A stretch of 64,000 bases of DNA from Alviniconcha marisindica (Eukaryota > Mollusca > Gastropoda > Provannidae), in the NCBI GenBank assembly GCA_018857735.1, contig JABMCL010002225.1, positions 1,403,001-1,467,000 of the forward strand, written 5' to 3'. The notes beneath the pieces are model-generated. The model made no database searches, was not told where the DNA came from, and saw nothing but the letters and a program-made list of their open reading frames with translations. The stretch's first letter is position 1, and each line of letters starts with the position of its first letter. Shown piece after piece: positions 1 to 10,824 of the stretch. The position numbers were made by a program, and so were the translations under genes.

Positions 1-339
1 ATGACAGTTGCCATCGCAACATTGCATAGCGTTTGGTTTATCCAGATCGACTTGTGAAATTGGGGGAGGCTAGTAATAACCATAAAAAAAATTAAGAGGA
101 TTCAGACGGTCGGACGTCAGGGTTACCCCAATGACATTTGACACCTTTTTGTTTACGTTTTGTAAGGGCATTTATTTTGCTTGTTTGGTTTTAGTTTAGG
201 TTTTCTACTTTTCATTTTATTGAATTATTCATTGTATTTTATGCTTGTGGATAGGATTTTTTGTTGATGATGTTTCTCATTTGGTTGTTATTGTCTTGTT
301 ATGTCATGGTTGATGGTACCAGGTCACAACTTTGTCTCA
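1..339. other. unannotated left edge
   Basis: Nothing recognisable is seen here. The stretch is AT-rich with T-runs from about 200 to 300. It leads into a LINE fragment whose first recognisable motif appears near 340. Confidence 0.4.
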
Positions 340-1040
340 TGGGACTCGAAGGGGCCTTAAGGCAGTGTTCTTGGCCCAGAATTGTTTGTCCTATATATCA
401 GTGACCTGCAATAACAGCCTACCTCCAGACTGAGATTGTTTGAAGATGACACCATGTATCAGCACCCCATCTCCACAGCTGAAGATCAAGCAATACTCCA
501 AAATGATCTAAACAATTTCTGTATGAGTAATGAGAAGGCAGATGGAACAAGTGCTTCTACCCGGACAGATGTGACGTCCGAAGTGTCACTAAAAGCAAGA
601 GGAAATACTACCACGTTCTGCATGGCCAGATGCTCAAGTCAGTCAACAGTACTCTCTACTTGGGTATTACACTGACTTCAGACCACCTGGGAGACACATC
701 AACATCACCAACAAGGCAAGCAGGACCCTGGGTTCTGGGAAGAACCCTGAAGATCGGCAGTTGTTTACACCAGTCCTGGAATATGTAAGCTCTATCTGGG
801 ACCCAAACAACATCAAGCTGATCGACCGCCTAGAGTCTGTACAGCAAAAGGCAGCATGGTGGACACTGCAGAGACGCTGCAGGACATCCAGTGTCAACAA
901 CATGCTGGCAACGCTGGGCTGACTGTATCTCCAATACAGGCGCAGGAAAGCGAGACTGGTGAACTTTTATTAGTTCCTGGTCACCAAGGCTCCATAGCCA
1001 CTGACACCAAGTGGCCTTAACTATCAATCGGGACTACGGT
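340..1040 (+). mobile_element. LINE reverse transcriptase fragment (Jockey/CR1-like), degenerate
   Basis: Conceptual translation near 340-430 gives a decayed PQGxVLGPxLF.LYISDLQ block, the usual catalytic-domain motif of non-LTR reverse transcriptases. It is followed by RLFEDDTMY, in which the FADD active-site motif has become FEDD. Farther along are a broken YLGITLT motif and a C-terminal region resembling other Jockey-type elements. Several frame changes and stops interrupt the reading, so this is a dead fragment. The endonuclease and the 3' tail are absent. The closest relative in this window is the fragment at 10825-11670. Confidence 0.7.
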
Positions 1041-1983
1041 AGGCCCTGACTTTAGAGTCCGAGACTTTGAGTTAGTTCGTATACATGGACGCGGACAATG
1101 GTCGAGACAACAGTCTCAGACTTCGCGCTGATCAGAAAGTGGTCATCACACGCGTCATCGCTTGTGCTAACTTTAGACGGGGCAATCCCATCTGGGCATG
1201 CGCACCAACACGCTTCGTTCACTTCCCTGCGACGTATTTCGCACGCGCAAACATCGGTAAACATAAACATTAGGTGAAGGCATGCCTAGCAGGCCCCGAT
1301 TCTGGATGTGATTCGCTATGTTTTACTTCTGCAACACCCAGGCGATCTCGACGAGGTCATTATTCGTAAAAACGCTCTCGACATCTTCTGACGATGGAGT
1401 ATTCTTCTTGACATTTACTGAATCGAGTAACCGTAGCATCATCTGCTGCGTCGGCCATTTTGAACTTGTCAGAAAGGCGAGTGGACGCTGTGCAGATGAA
1501 TTGAAATAACAAGAAAATCAATCAAGTGAGAATGTAAGACGTCAAGCAAACTTGCTCTCATAATAATTTGCAAACATTAACTCGTACGATCACATTAATC
1601 AGTCATTATGAATGTGTCGCTCGGCGAGTGCGACCAAAATGAAAGAGCTTTGGCCGACGAACATACTCATTTGACGAAGTAAACGAAAGAAAAGAAAAGA
1701 AAATTAGAAAGAGAGAGAAACCGCTCGATTCACACGTAAAGACGCAACAACAGCAAAAAACTAACAAAAACAACAAGAAAAACCAACTTTCCAAGCATAA
1801 CAAGGCTAAAAGCAATCATAGTCCTGGGCCTACGACCAGCGAAATCGCTAGCCTAAATATCGGCTGTTTATGCCCGAGGTTCGGCCCGGACTTTGGTGTA
1901 GTCCCGGTCCATGGTTACCATTTTGGGGCCATTGTTCTTTAGGCCCGATTCATAGTTAAGGCCCCAGGTTACTGTCCCAGTGT
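1041..1983. other. unannotated stretch
   Basis: I recognise no gene here. The open frames at 1085-1273 and 1318-1509 have no motif I know. An A-rich segment at 1680-1800 resembles degenerate simple sequence. Confidence 0.35.
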
Positions 1984-1995
1984 CACAAGAACCCA

Positions 1996-2172
1996 GGTAG
2001 GTAGGTAGTGTTGCTTAATGTCCTCAGATGTCAGTTGACATATTAGGGACAAGCTGAGACCAATGCCGAAGCATGGTTCAATATAGCTTTACGTCCACGG
2101 AAACCAGAAGGCTCGTTAGGACGGACAGCTCAGGACGGCCACCTCGACTCTCACACAGCTCCTGAACTATGA
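1996..2172 (-). mobile_element. SINE family R2 copy with 12-bp target duplication
   Basis: A 177-bp repeat also found at 5722-6119 and 56897-57072. It is flanked by the direct repeat CACAAGAACCCA at 1984-1995 and 2173-2184, a classic target-site duplication. A short GTAGGTAGGTAG tract lies at the left edge, which suggests that the 3' tail is on the left and the element reads on the minus strand. On that strand it contains two related stretches of the form GTCC(C)TAA...GTGGACGTAAAG and ...GGACATTAAG. These resemble the tail of SINE family R1 (for example 53663-53971). I see no clear tRNA promoter boxes. Confidence 0.7.
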
Positions 2173-2440
2173 CACAAGAACCCATCATTCCCATTTCCTC
2201 TTATACCCAGTGCCCTCCTTGTCATATTGACTACAGGAAATTTTCCTTTTTCCCAACGCAATCAAGGACTGGAATGACCTCACTGAGGATGTGGCTGCTG
2301 CACCCACCCTTGAGACTTTTTGTTCACGTCTTCCAAAATCGGTACCCAGTGAGTAGTGTTGATGATGGCTAGGGCTGTGCCGGTCAGACTTTGCCCCAGG
2401 TGACCACTACAGTATCTGGATTGACCTAGTTGGAGGTGTG
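2173..2440 (+). mobile_element. LINE C-terminal fragment (Jockey/CR1-like)
   Basis: Translation gives FPNAIKDWNDL...APTLETF, the C-terminal pattern (F-P-R-T-I-x-x-W-N-x-L) typical of Jockey/CR1 LINE ORF2 ends. A related end occurs at about 11597-11640 (FLPRTIKGWN). The piece is short, frame-shifted near 2320, and lies directly against the R2 SINE duplication. Confidence 0.6.
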
Positions 2441-4417
2441 AAATACCAGTGGGCAGTGGGACACTCAAAATTCAATGTTGTTTGTAAGAGTTTGTTTCAT
2501 TTTTTTAGTGGTGTGCATTCTCTTGGAACATTCAGGGTACAGTTTCTTTGTGTACTGTAGGAGGTGGTATGGTGTTTTAGACTTCTGTTAGATGTGTTTT
2601 GTGACTGAAGTATGACTATGAGATAGCCAATCGGAAGTGCTCAACAGTTACAATGCTATAATTACAAGCCAACTGTATGTAAATTGTAATGCGTACCAAA
2701 AAGGAAGTTGAATGTAGTACATGCTACTTTACTACCTTATGTGTATTTTTATAACTGAAGAGAAAGTTTAATGTTGCACTGTTAAGTCTTACGTCTTTGT
2801 CGCAAGCCTTTTATGAGTCTGCAGTAAAACTAAAAGACAACAATCATAAGTTGAATGTAGCATTATGTTTAAATGTCTTTACATTTGTATTGGAAGATAA
2901 ATGTAGAATCTTCAATAATTATTGCACTGTCAAGTCACATTTATGACACTGTCATACTTTGCTGTAATGCTGATGTTCGACACTTTTGGTGGTTTTTTTT
3001 AGTACTGTGTCAAGAAAAGAAACAAAGTCCTCAAAACTGGCTTTCCAATGTGCACTAGAATGTCTGAATGGCAGAATGGATGAAACTTATTGTTTTTTGT
3101 TGTCAGAAAGAAAACGGTGAAAAGTTTAATTATGTCGGATGTCATGTATTGCGACAAACAGTACACGCCAATAGGCAAACTGCAATGAAGTGATTTGAAA
3201 ATACTTGTGAAGACATTAATTTGTCTCAAGTGGTTGGGAATAAAAATAATAATTTAACAGCTATACAGTAACATTTTTGTGTCGCTATCCCTGACATCCG
3301 ACATAATACACTCCTCATCTTTCAAAGCTCGTTTTCTCAAAAACTAATCAAGTCGTTATCTTCCACTTTGAAGTGATGATTACCAGTACAGTATATATTC
3401 TAAAAACCTACTTCTTTTTACTTAATTTGATACTTTTTTGTGACCTACTATGTCCTCTTTTCATGCACACCTTTTGGCACTTACTCATATATAACCCTCC
3501 CTCCCCCCCCACCCCAAAAAATTGCTGGGGGCACATTTTTACGCTTGATTCAACTCATCTTTTTGTTGTTCGTTTGTTATTTCAAAAAGTTGCAAAGATA
3601 TGCAACTTTTGGAAAGTTGCAAACTTCTGCGATCGTGTGAACCCACCATTACTCCGCCAGAGAGACGCACTATCGATAAATGATGAAATTCGTATACTGA
3701 TAGAAAAACAGAAAAGCAAAACAGCCGCAGTTCAAAGATTCCTTTTAGAAATCAAACTACTTTGTCTGGAAGTGTAACTACAGACAGAGCACTCCTGGCA
3801 GTGTTGATGGTACTATATCCGAAGCCTTCTTCATATAATGTAGTCAAGAACTGCAACACTATACTTAGAGGTGGACGAAGGGGATCACACTGGCGTTAAA
3901 CGCAGAACTTGTTCCATCTGGTGAGGTAAGAAGCATACTGCTGTCTGGTTGATTGTCACCAGTATGCATGCCCAGATCACAAGTCTGACTTGACTCCTCT
4001 TGCTTCGAGCGATTTGCAAATAACACGCAAACCAGAAACTGCAGCTGCTTGTGTAGAAGATGAGCAGCTTCTGACTTCGATTGCCTCCCATAGCACGAAA
4101 TCACCAAAGCGGTATAGTACGTTTCCTTCTTGGAAGAAGAACAGGCTCTCTTTTCAGCATCTTTAACATTAGGGACTACCATCTGGACCAATTTTGATTC
4201 AAGGCATTTATGGCTAAAGCTTCTGGGTCAAGTCCCCAGGAAATGAATGGTTTCATCTGACAATTTAAACGTGAAAATATCAGGACTTTATTTCCACGGA
4301 GAACTTTCTTACATTTGCATCTATCATGTAGTGGATGCTATTAACAATATCTGTAGTATGTATTAAAAATGTAAGATACCTGCTGAATAAAGCAATCAAC
4401 GTGCGCATTAGCTAGAA
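2441..4417. other. unannotated stretch
   Basis: I recognise no gene or repeat family with confidence. There is a C-rich run at 3498-3520. The 134-residue open frame at 3373-3777 has low-complexity hydrophobic composition and no motif. The stretch near 4078-4120 is similar to 5130-5160, which points to a decayed dispersed repeat. Confidence 0.35.
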
Positions 4418-4455
4418 AACATGGTGTTTAGCGTCCACAGAAAACCTAAGGCTAA
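4418..4455 (-). mobile_element. SINE R1 3'-end fragment
   Basis: The sequence ACATGGTGTTTAGCGTCCAC followed by a decayed CATAAGGCTTATTAGG-like stretch matches the reverse complement of the 3' end of SINE family R1 (compare 53663-53720). Only about 40 bp survive. It runs directly into the left arm of the hairpin at 4454-4532. Confidence 0.5.
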
Positions 4456-4532
4456 ACAAAATAACAAGTGAAAAAATGGGCACGTGCCGTCCCTAACGGC
4501 ACGTGCCAATTTTTTCACTTGTTATTTTGTTT
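4454..4532. repeat. long near-perfect inverted repeat (37-bp arms, 5-bp loop)
   Basis: The left arm 4454-4490 and right arm 4496-4532 are reverse complements with one mismatched position seen. They are separated by CCCTA. The inner part of each arm contains CACGTG, itself a palindrome. Such arms would form a cruciform in DNA or a stable hairpin in RNA. It is not explained by the neighbouring SINE fragment. Confidence 0.85.
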
Positions 4533-5721
4533 TGAACAGACAATGATATCACATATTTATATTCTTCAGGCACCAAACTCAGTCTGTGCTTGACAAATGC
4601 CAGGGTGACATCAGACACAGGTACTATTGTTTTTGCTGAACTATAGTTGTTGACATTTTGGAAGATTTCTGAGGTCCGACAGAATGTGACAGTCTTTGGC
4701 ATGACATACTTTGGCCAACTGTATCGTTCCCGGCTGAAGGATGTGGGGCAAATATAAGTTCACCTCAAGGTTGCGTGATAAAATCTTAGCAGCTGGATCA
4801 GACTTTGTCCCAACACATCGTGGTAAAAAAGTGTTTCTGTAACAAAGACACTGAGGAGGCCTTGAATATTGCATGCAATACAGAATCCGATATTTACCCT
4901 AGCTCACAGAAATGGGGGGAACTGTCTACCACTCATGTTGATGCCGATCTGCTTCAATAGTTCTTATGTCGAAAGTGTTCCAAGGCAAACTTAAAATAAA
5001 GAATAAAGAACAAGAATTCTTCCACCAATTCAAAAACATTAATAAGTTTCATACTGACTGCACCGTATTGACAAAGCAATCAGAAGCAATAATGATCATA
5101 AAATAAAGCTCCGCTGTTAATTTTGCCTTCCATAGTACGAAGTCACCAAAGCAGTCACAAATGCAACTCAGACACAAAATAGACAAGCAACTTCCCCTCC
5201 ATTTTTGTGGTTTTCAACCCACGTTAGAAACAAAGAAATGACTTGTTGCTAATCAAGCGTTTCCAACTCAGGTGCTTACAATTTCAACCTGACCAAGCAC
5301 ACGCCTCTTCTGTGGAAAATGCGACCAGAGCATTGCTGCGCTAATAAAAATGCTAAAAAGATTTCAGAGCAGCTGTGGTCAACAACATAGACAACAAACA
5401 ACCTTTCCTCCTGCCATGCAACAAATACGCATTTACAAATATACAGTTGTAAGTCTATCAATGGGCAACAACAAAACATAAGTCTGCTAATCAGTTGTTG
5501 TTGCCATCGGTTAGCACAGGAAGCCAGACATAAACAGTCCATCTGGTCAAAGGACTGTTTATTTTTCCACATCACCCAGACTATGGGAACCAGAAACCAA
5601 TGCAACTCAAAACGGTGTGTATTTGTTTGTGGAGGGAGAAGCTGAATTTTCATATTTACCCTAGCTCACAGAAATGGGGGGAACTGTCATGTTGGGAACA
5701 ACTCATGTTGATGCTGATCAA
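4533..5721. other. unannotated stretch with a short direct repeat
   Basis: No gene is recognised. The segment TTTACCCTAGCTCACAGAAA and the GGGG...AACTGTC after it occur twice, at about 4895-4930 and 5655-5690. Each copy is followed by ACTCATGTTGATGC. This could be the footprint of an insertion or of two copies of one old repeat. Confidence 0.4.
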
Positions 5722-6119
5722 ATGATGCTTAATGTCGTCAGATGTCAGTTGGTTTAAACAAAAATTTATTCGAGACGAAATAAACATACAAAAAATCATT
5801 ATGTGCTCATCAACAGCTATAGCTTATAGGCGATGAGCTAATGCAGATGGGGGGAAAAAATGTATGGCGGACAAACAATTTCACTTCGCTATCATTGAAT
5901 GAGACGTAACAAAAAAAATAACAATAAAAACAAAAAACAAGAGGAAACATGAAAGAAAGAAACAAAACAATAACAGTTGACATATTAGGGACAAGTTGTG
6001 ACCAATACCGAAGCACGGTTCAATAATTCTTTACGGCCACGGAAACCAGAAGGCTCGGCTCGTTAGGACGGACAGTTCAGGACGGCCACCTCGACTCTCA
6101 CACAGATCCTGAACTATGA
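5722..6119 (-). mobile_element. SINE family R2 copy, split by a 222-bp insertion
   Basis: This is the same repeat as 1996-2172 (ends GATGCTTAATGTC and CTCCTGAACTATG; here GATCCTGAACTATG). It is interrupted after CAGTTG at 5746-5751 and resumes at CAGTTG 5974-5979 followed by ACATATTAGGGAC. The two flanks join into the uninterrupted sequence of the other copies. Confidence 0.75.
5752..5973 (-). mobile_element. 222-bp retroposed sequence inside SINE R2, 6-bp duplication
   Basis: The insert is flanked by CAGTTG on both sides (5746-5751 and 5974-5979). Read on the minus strand it has T-rich and T/A-rich segments and ends with AATAAATTTTTGTTTAAAC, so an AATAAA signal lies close to the 3' end. That fits a 5'-truncated retroposed transcript (a LINE 3' end or the 3' UTR of a processed gene copy), though no poly(A) tract is left. 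No coding content is recognised. Confidence 0.5.
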
Positions 6120-6239
6120 ACTTAGTCATGTCATTTGCAAGTTGTCAATGTAGAATGTTGAGATGCTAAATCATGTCTAAACACATTTTATAAAGAAAAC
6201 ATCCCTAAGGCATCTGATTTGAAGCTGATGTTGTCTCTT

Positions 6240-6693
6240 TCAGATGCTGAGAAAAGGAGCTTGCCTGGGACAGGATCTGATGCTCTAGCTCCACAGAAAT
6301 GCAGAGAAGAAAACAGCATTCTGAGTATTGTAGTAAATGTTCACAACAGAAGAATAGACCATGTGTTGTCAGCGAATCAAGCGAAGTGAAGATAGGGGGT
6401 GTGGATTCTTTTTCAATTCAGCCCTTTTTCACCATGATTCTTTTGCAGATGCAGCGTTATGTGACACACACGGAAGAAACATTAAGACTTACATTGGTTT
6501 TAGGACTTTATCTGCTGGAGATGCAAATGAGGACAACGTGAATTCCCTGGACATGGTGAGCTTTCTCAGACAGCCTAACACATGGAGTATGGGTGCAAAT
6601 GATCTACTTTTTGGTTTGGCTAACCACACAGGCCGAATAGTGAAAATCTTCTGCAGCCAAAAGCAAAAGCCTGTCACTGACAACACTTACTGA
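6240..6693 (+). other. unrecognised open region preceded by an acceptor-like site
   Basis: A pyrimidine-rich TCTCTTTCAG precedes 6244. Two overlapping frames are open: one from 6243 (DAEKRSLPGTGSDAL...) to a stop at about 6388, and one of 110 residues at 6361-6693. The second is rich in polar residues and has no motif I know. It could be a decayed exon or part of a DNA transposon. I would not assign a function. Confidence 0.25.
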
Positions 6694-8600
6694 GTCTGAC
6701 ATTTTTCACTCGATTTTTTACTCCATCTACATGCTGTTTCTTGCTCCAGCTGCTACACCTGATGTATACATTCTGAAAAATTAACACCTGTGCAAATTAA
6801 CTTTTTACCAAAATGGCCATAATTACGGAAGATGACCATACGTCTACGAATGAGCTGACTGATGAAGAACCAACAGGACTGATCAGACACCACCTACCTG
6901 TCTGTAAGCCCATGATGGCTTATTCTTGGTGCATTGCTGGTTTTTCATCACTGTATCATTCTGATTTATCATCGCCATGCCATCAATTTTGTTTCAATGA
7001 CTGAATTCACTTGAAAGTTACACAGATATGACTTTCTTAATACATCTGAAATGATAATAATAATAGATAACGTTTGTATAGCGCTATTCTCTGGTGTACC
7101 CAAACTAACTGCGCTTTACAACATTCTCCAACATTTTCTAAGTTTTACAAATGTAATACATATAATTATGACAGCTAACACTGTATAATATACAAGTACA
7201 TGTGTAAATGATGTTTGGTAACTCAAGCCCATGCTTGTCAAAGAAACTGGAAAGTTAAGTAAGCAGCACATAGGCAATGTCCATATGAAATTCCTGCCAT
7301 TGTTTTTTCCTATCTGCTTCACTGCATGCTATTAGTGCTACTTGTCCCATTCTTAAATATATCGCATAAAACCCGTTATGCATTGGAAGTGGTGATTTTT
7401 GTTTGTTTGTTTTAATAATCAAATACAGAGAGGTGAACCGAGTGGCTTAATTTGTTCAAAATGCATCCTCTTTAATGTGTAGACTGCAAAAGCAAGATAA
7501 ATAACCCGATGAAGGCTGCATCATGCAATGGAACAATCATGAGGCAGGCTATTTGAATCATATAATTTATCAGTTACATGTTAGTTTTTCTGTACATTTA
7601 TATTTGCCTCGCAGTTTCTTTGTTCATAACAACTTGTCAGTTACATGTCCACTTCTCTGGATAGAATCACTGAATCTCTTTCATAAAAATGAATTTTGCC
7701 TCTAAAACATCAAGTGCATTTGTTTTTCCCGGCACACAACAAAACTATCGGTTTGCGCACTTTTGGACCATTTTTCAAAAACAACACACAACTGCACAAT
7801 GTATCTTGTTGCACACAAAGCACTACATTTATCATCAGAATTGTTAGTGCAAAAACTGCATAACTGAAAGTAAGTCATTGTGTTATTAATCCACCAAAAA
7901 AAAAAACTAAAAAACCCAGCAACAAATAGATATATTCAAAAAATATTTTCACCAACTTCTAGACATGCGAATATTATGAAATGTTTCCTATGATTAAATA
8001 ACACTAAAATCTCATCTTACACAAAAAATCAACTGTCATTCGTAGACGTATGTTTTTCTCTGAGATTTTATACAAACCTCGCAAAACTTTCAACGCATTT
8101 TTCTCAAAACATGGATTTCTAAGATGTACAGTTGTTGCTCTGATAGGACGATATATACTCTCTGCTGGAAACTCAACCCATCGCAAGTAGGGAGTACATC
8201 TCATTGGAAAAGCTAGCCTTCAACATTGGTACCCTGTTAGAGAATAATGACTTGAAATTCAGAAATCATCCAGAAATAGATCCAAGGATAGATCAAAGTG
8301 TGCCGACTAACTCGTAACTCGTGTAAGTAAGCAGAATAATCTGCCAGAGAAATCTGCATAACCAGACCAAAACAAACATAATAACAACATATAATGCAGA
8401 ATCGATTGGAGATGGGTGTAAAAAGTCACGAGGCCTCACTGAAAAGTGAGTTTTGTCACATTGTCTTTCAGTATGCTTATGCACCATTGACGTTAGATCT
8501 AGATCTAGTTTCCGAGTAACACCGTGCAGGCTTCCTCAGTGCTGATGTCGGCAAAACAATTGATCGTGTACTGAAATCTCACCATAAATTAATTTCAAAA
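6694..8600. other. unannotated stretch with a LINE 3' tail relic
   Basis: Mostly AT-rich sequence without recognisable genes. At 7055-7112 the minus strand reads ...GCGCTATACAAACG...TATTATTATTATC. This resembles the 3' end of L2/CR1-like LINEs (compare the plus-strand tail at 49365-49412), so a small 3'-end relic lies here on the minus strand. Confidence 0.4.
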
Positions 8601-8668
8601 AAATTGCAACAAAAGTGACTTTTATTACAGTCTGTAGACTGTAATAAAAGCCACTTTTGTTGCAATTT
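8601..8668. repeat. inverted repeat (33-bp arms, 2-bp centre)
   Basis: Arms 8601-8633 and 8636-8668 are reverse complements with one mismatch seen (GTGACTTTTA against TAAAAGCCAC). The centre is CAGTCTGTAGACTG. A/T runs flank it. It may be a fold-back element or the joined ends of a lost transposon. Confidence 0.85.
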
Positions 8669-8874
8669 AAAAAATTTTTTTTTATTAGATATGAAGCGTA
8701 CGTTTTATTGATTTAAAAGATATAAGTGACTCAAAATGGTTTTTTTTTTAATGTCCCAGGAATTTACGACCGCCTCGTCTTTGGATATTACCTAAGATTT
8801 TCATATTTTATACAGTGCTTACATATACATTTCTTATTCCATCCTCAATGCAAAAACATACAACTAGCTCCCTA

Positions 8875-8898
8875 ACACACACACACACACACACACAC
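8875..8898. repeat. (AC)n microsatellite
   Basis: Twelve perfect AC units. Confidence 0.95.
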
Positions 8899-9124
8899 GA
8901 CCATCAACAACTACAAACAAAAAGCAACTGGGCATGTCCCATCTCTTGCTAATGGTCATTTCACTGGCTCCTTTCGTGTGCGAAAGTCCGACCGCTTCGA
9001 GTAATAAAAAAGGATATAATTTTGCTGATTGGACTGGCTGTGGGGACGCCCGCAGGCTTTGCTCCAACGAAGGAATGTTTCAAGCGTTCGCGTTGGTTTG
9101 GCAAACGGCACAAAACGGACGCCT

Positions 9125-9335
9125 TCACAAAACTGGGGGAACCTACTCAGTATTAGAGCTGCATGTACCCCACAGAGCGCTTGGCCGGCATTTCTAATGC
9201 CTTTTCTGCTTCTTTTACCAGTATCTGGCCATCTTTCCCGCAGTTTTACTGTACCCCCAACAAGGCTCTGCGCTACACCCGCAGGCAGTGACCGAGTGCA
9301 GTCCCCTGGATTTCCGAAGATCGTCTATTATAACG
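9125..9335 (+). mobile_element. repeat family R3 copy
   Basis: This segment runs from CTGGGGGAACCTACTC through TGCGCTACACCCGCAGGC to CCCCTGGATTTC...GATCGTCTAT. It recurs at about 53495-54455, where SINEs interrupt it. No coding motif was recognised, and its class is unknown. Confidence 0.6.
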
Positions 9336-9367
9336 AAAGACAAATCAAGACAAATGCGCGAGTTAAA

Positions 9368-9880
9368 TGAAAAATGGCTGCCCTAATCAGGCAAGCAAAC
9401 AATTGAAACCAAATGGCCAGATGGAAAGGATGGTGAAAATGACGCAGAAAGATCAAGGAGAAAGAGGGATGGGAAAAAAATCCATTACTCCCACCCGATC
9501 GAAAACCGTACATGGTGTGACAAAGGCTAGAAACGCGTAATCAATGCACACAATACAAACCACACAATGATGCTGAATAGATGCTCACGAAGTACCAATA
9601 TAATTTTATTTTTATATTTTTAATCAAGTTGTCTCGACTAGCGAGGCACCTCGAGGTTACTCCCATCACCCCCACATCGAAAAAGGACGAAACAACTCAA
9701 GAAGCAAAAGGGAACGCAAAGAGAGGAAAAACAAACTGAATAGTCGGAGTGTATACCTCACTGACCCAAACACAAAACCCTAACCCTAAGGGAAAGCACA
9801 AAGTATCTAGTCTGATCAACTAGAAAAAATAACAGGCAGAATAACGCAAACAAAGAACTTATTGGGAGGGGTGAAATTGT
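9368..9880 (+). mobile_element. element D fragment
   Basis: It begins with AAAATGGCTGCCCTAATCAG and includes ATGCTCACGAAGTACC, AAGCAAAAGGG and CTAGTCTGATCAACTAGA. The same order of blocks is found at 16810-17270 and, inverted, in 44965-45480. This shows that D is a dispersed element in its own right and not only a part of the THAP element at 15572-17742. The ends of this copy were not defined. Confidence 0.55.
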
Positions 9881-10824
9881 GGAATTATAGGAAGGTAATA
9901 ATATGATGAGATTATCTTCTTGATTGTACATTGCCGCTTCTCATACGGTACATGTACATTATTTTTCTTGTGTATTATTAGTTGTCATATATATATATAT
10001 ATAAATAATCTTAACACGTTATCTTGATATTTTTCTCAATTAACGTTGAAAACGTTGGAGAATGTTGCAAAGCACAGTGAGATCAGATCAGAGAATATAT
10101 TGGCGTAAAACTTATCTTTTAGTACTATTTATTATTATTGTGAAGGCAGGGGTTGTCCCAACTAAACGAATGAAACACCATGAATCTGAAAGGCGATACA
10201 AAGAAAGAAAGAAAGGAGAGTGACAGAAGAAGGAAAAGAAGAAAGAACAAATCCCAAATTTTGTCAGTGGTGTCGGGGCTTGATCCGTAGATCCATCTAG
10301 TTTGGACAGGGCGTGTGAGCAGTCTGCGGAGGAAAATATACTACTGCTATAGTTAAACAATTTATACATCATTGCTGAAGATTTAATTGTACATTTTCTT
10401 CTTTTGGAGTCTCTCTCACACACACACACTTTGGGTGGTTAAACGTGCTGCAGCATACGTCAGTAGCAGGGAAATGGAGAGACGAGAAAGAAAAACGAAG
10501 CTTAATGAACTGCAACAGCGGAAATTGGACCAGAAGATTTTACGACAGTAGGACAAGCAAACAATGCTATTTAAACAAACAAAAACAAAAAAGCATCACA
10601 ACCATTGGCAGATGTCACACCCATAACAAGGCACAGCAACAGACGGTAGCTGTCACCTGGTTCGCGAGTAATTATAAGGTTCATCAAATCCTCTGAAAAG
10701 AGAGTTTGAAGGCGCTGGGTACTCAGTATTTCTGCGTCCACAGTACCCATTCGATGGATCGTCAGAACACACCCACGCTGGCATCCCGCCGCCCCCCTCC
10801 CCACAACACACACTGTGACACACT
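9881..10824. other. unannotated stretch
   Basis: No gene recognised. It contains a short (AT)n run at 9988-10003, a purine-rich stretch at 10190-10250 and a short AC run near 10419-10430. Confidence 0.35.

Noticed and set aside
3373..3777. 134-residue open frame
   Set aside because: No motif, biased composition, no splice context, and no similarity recognised.
9776..9790. interstitial telomere repeat (CCCTAACCCTAAG)
   Set aside because: Only two units, located in element D, whose other copies have different sequence here.
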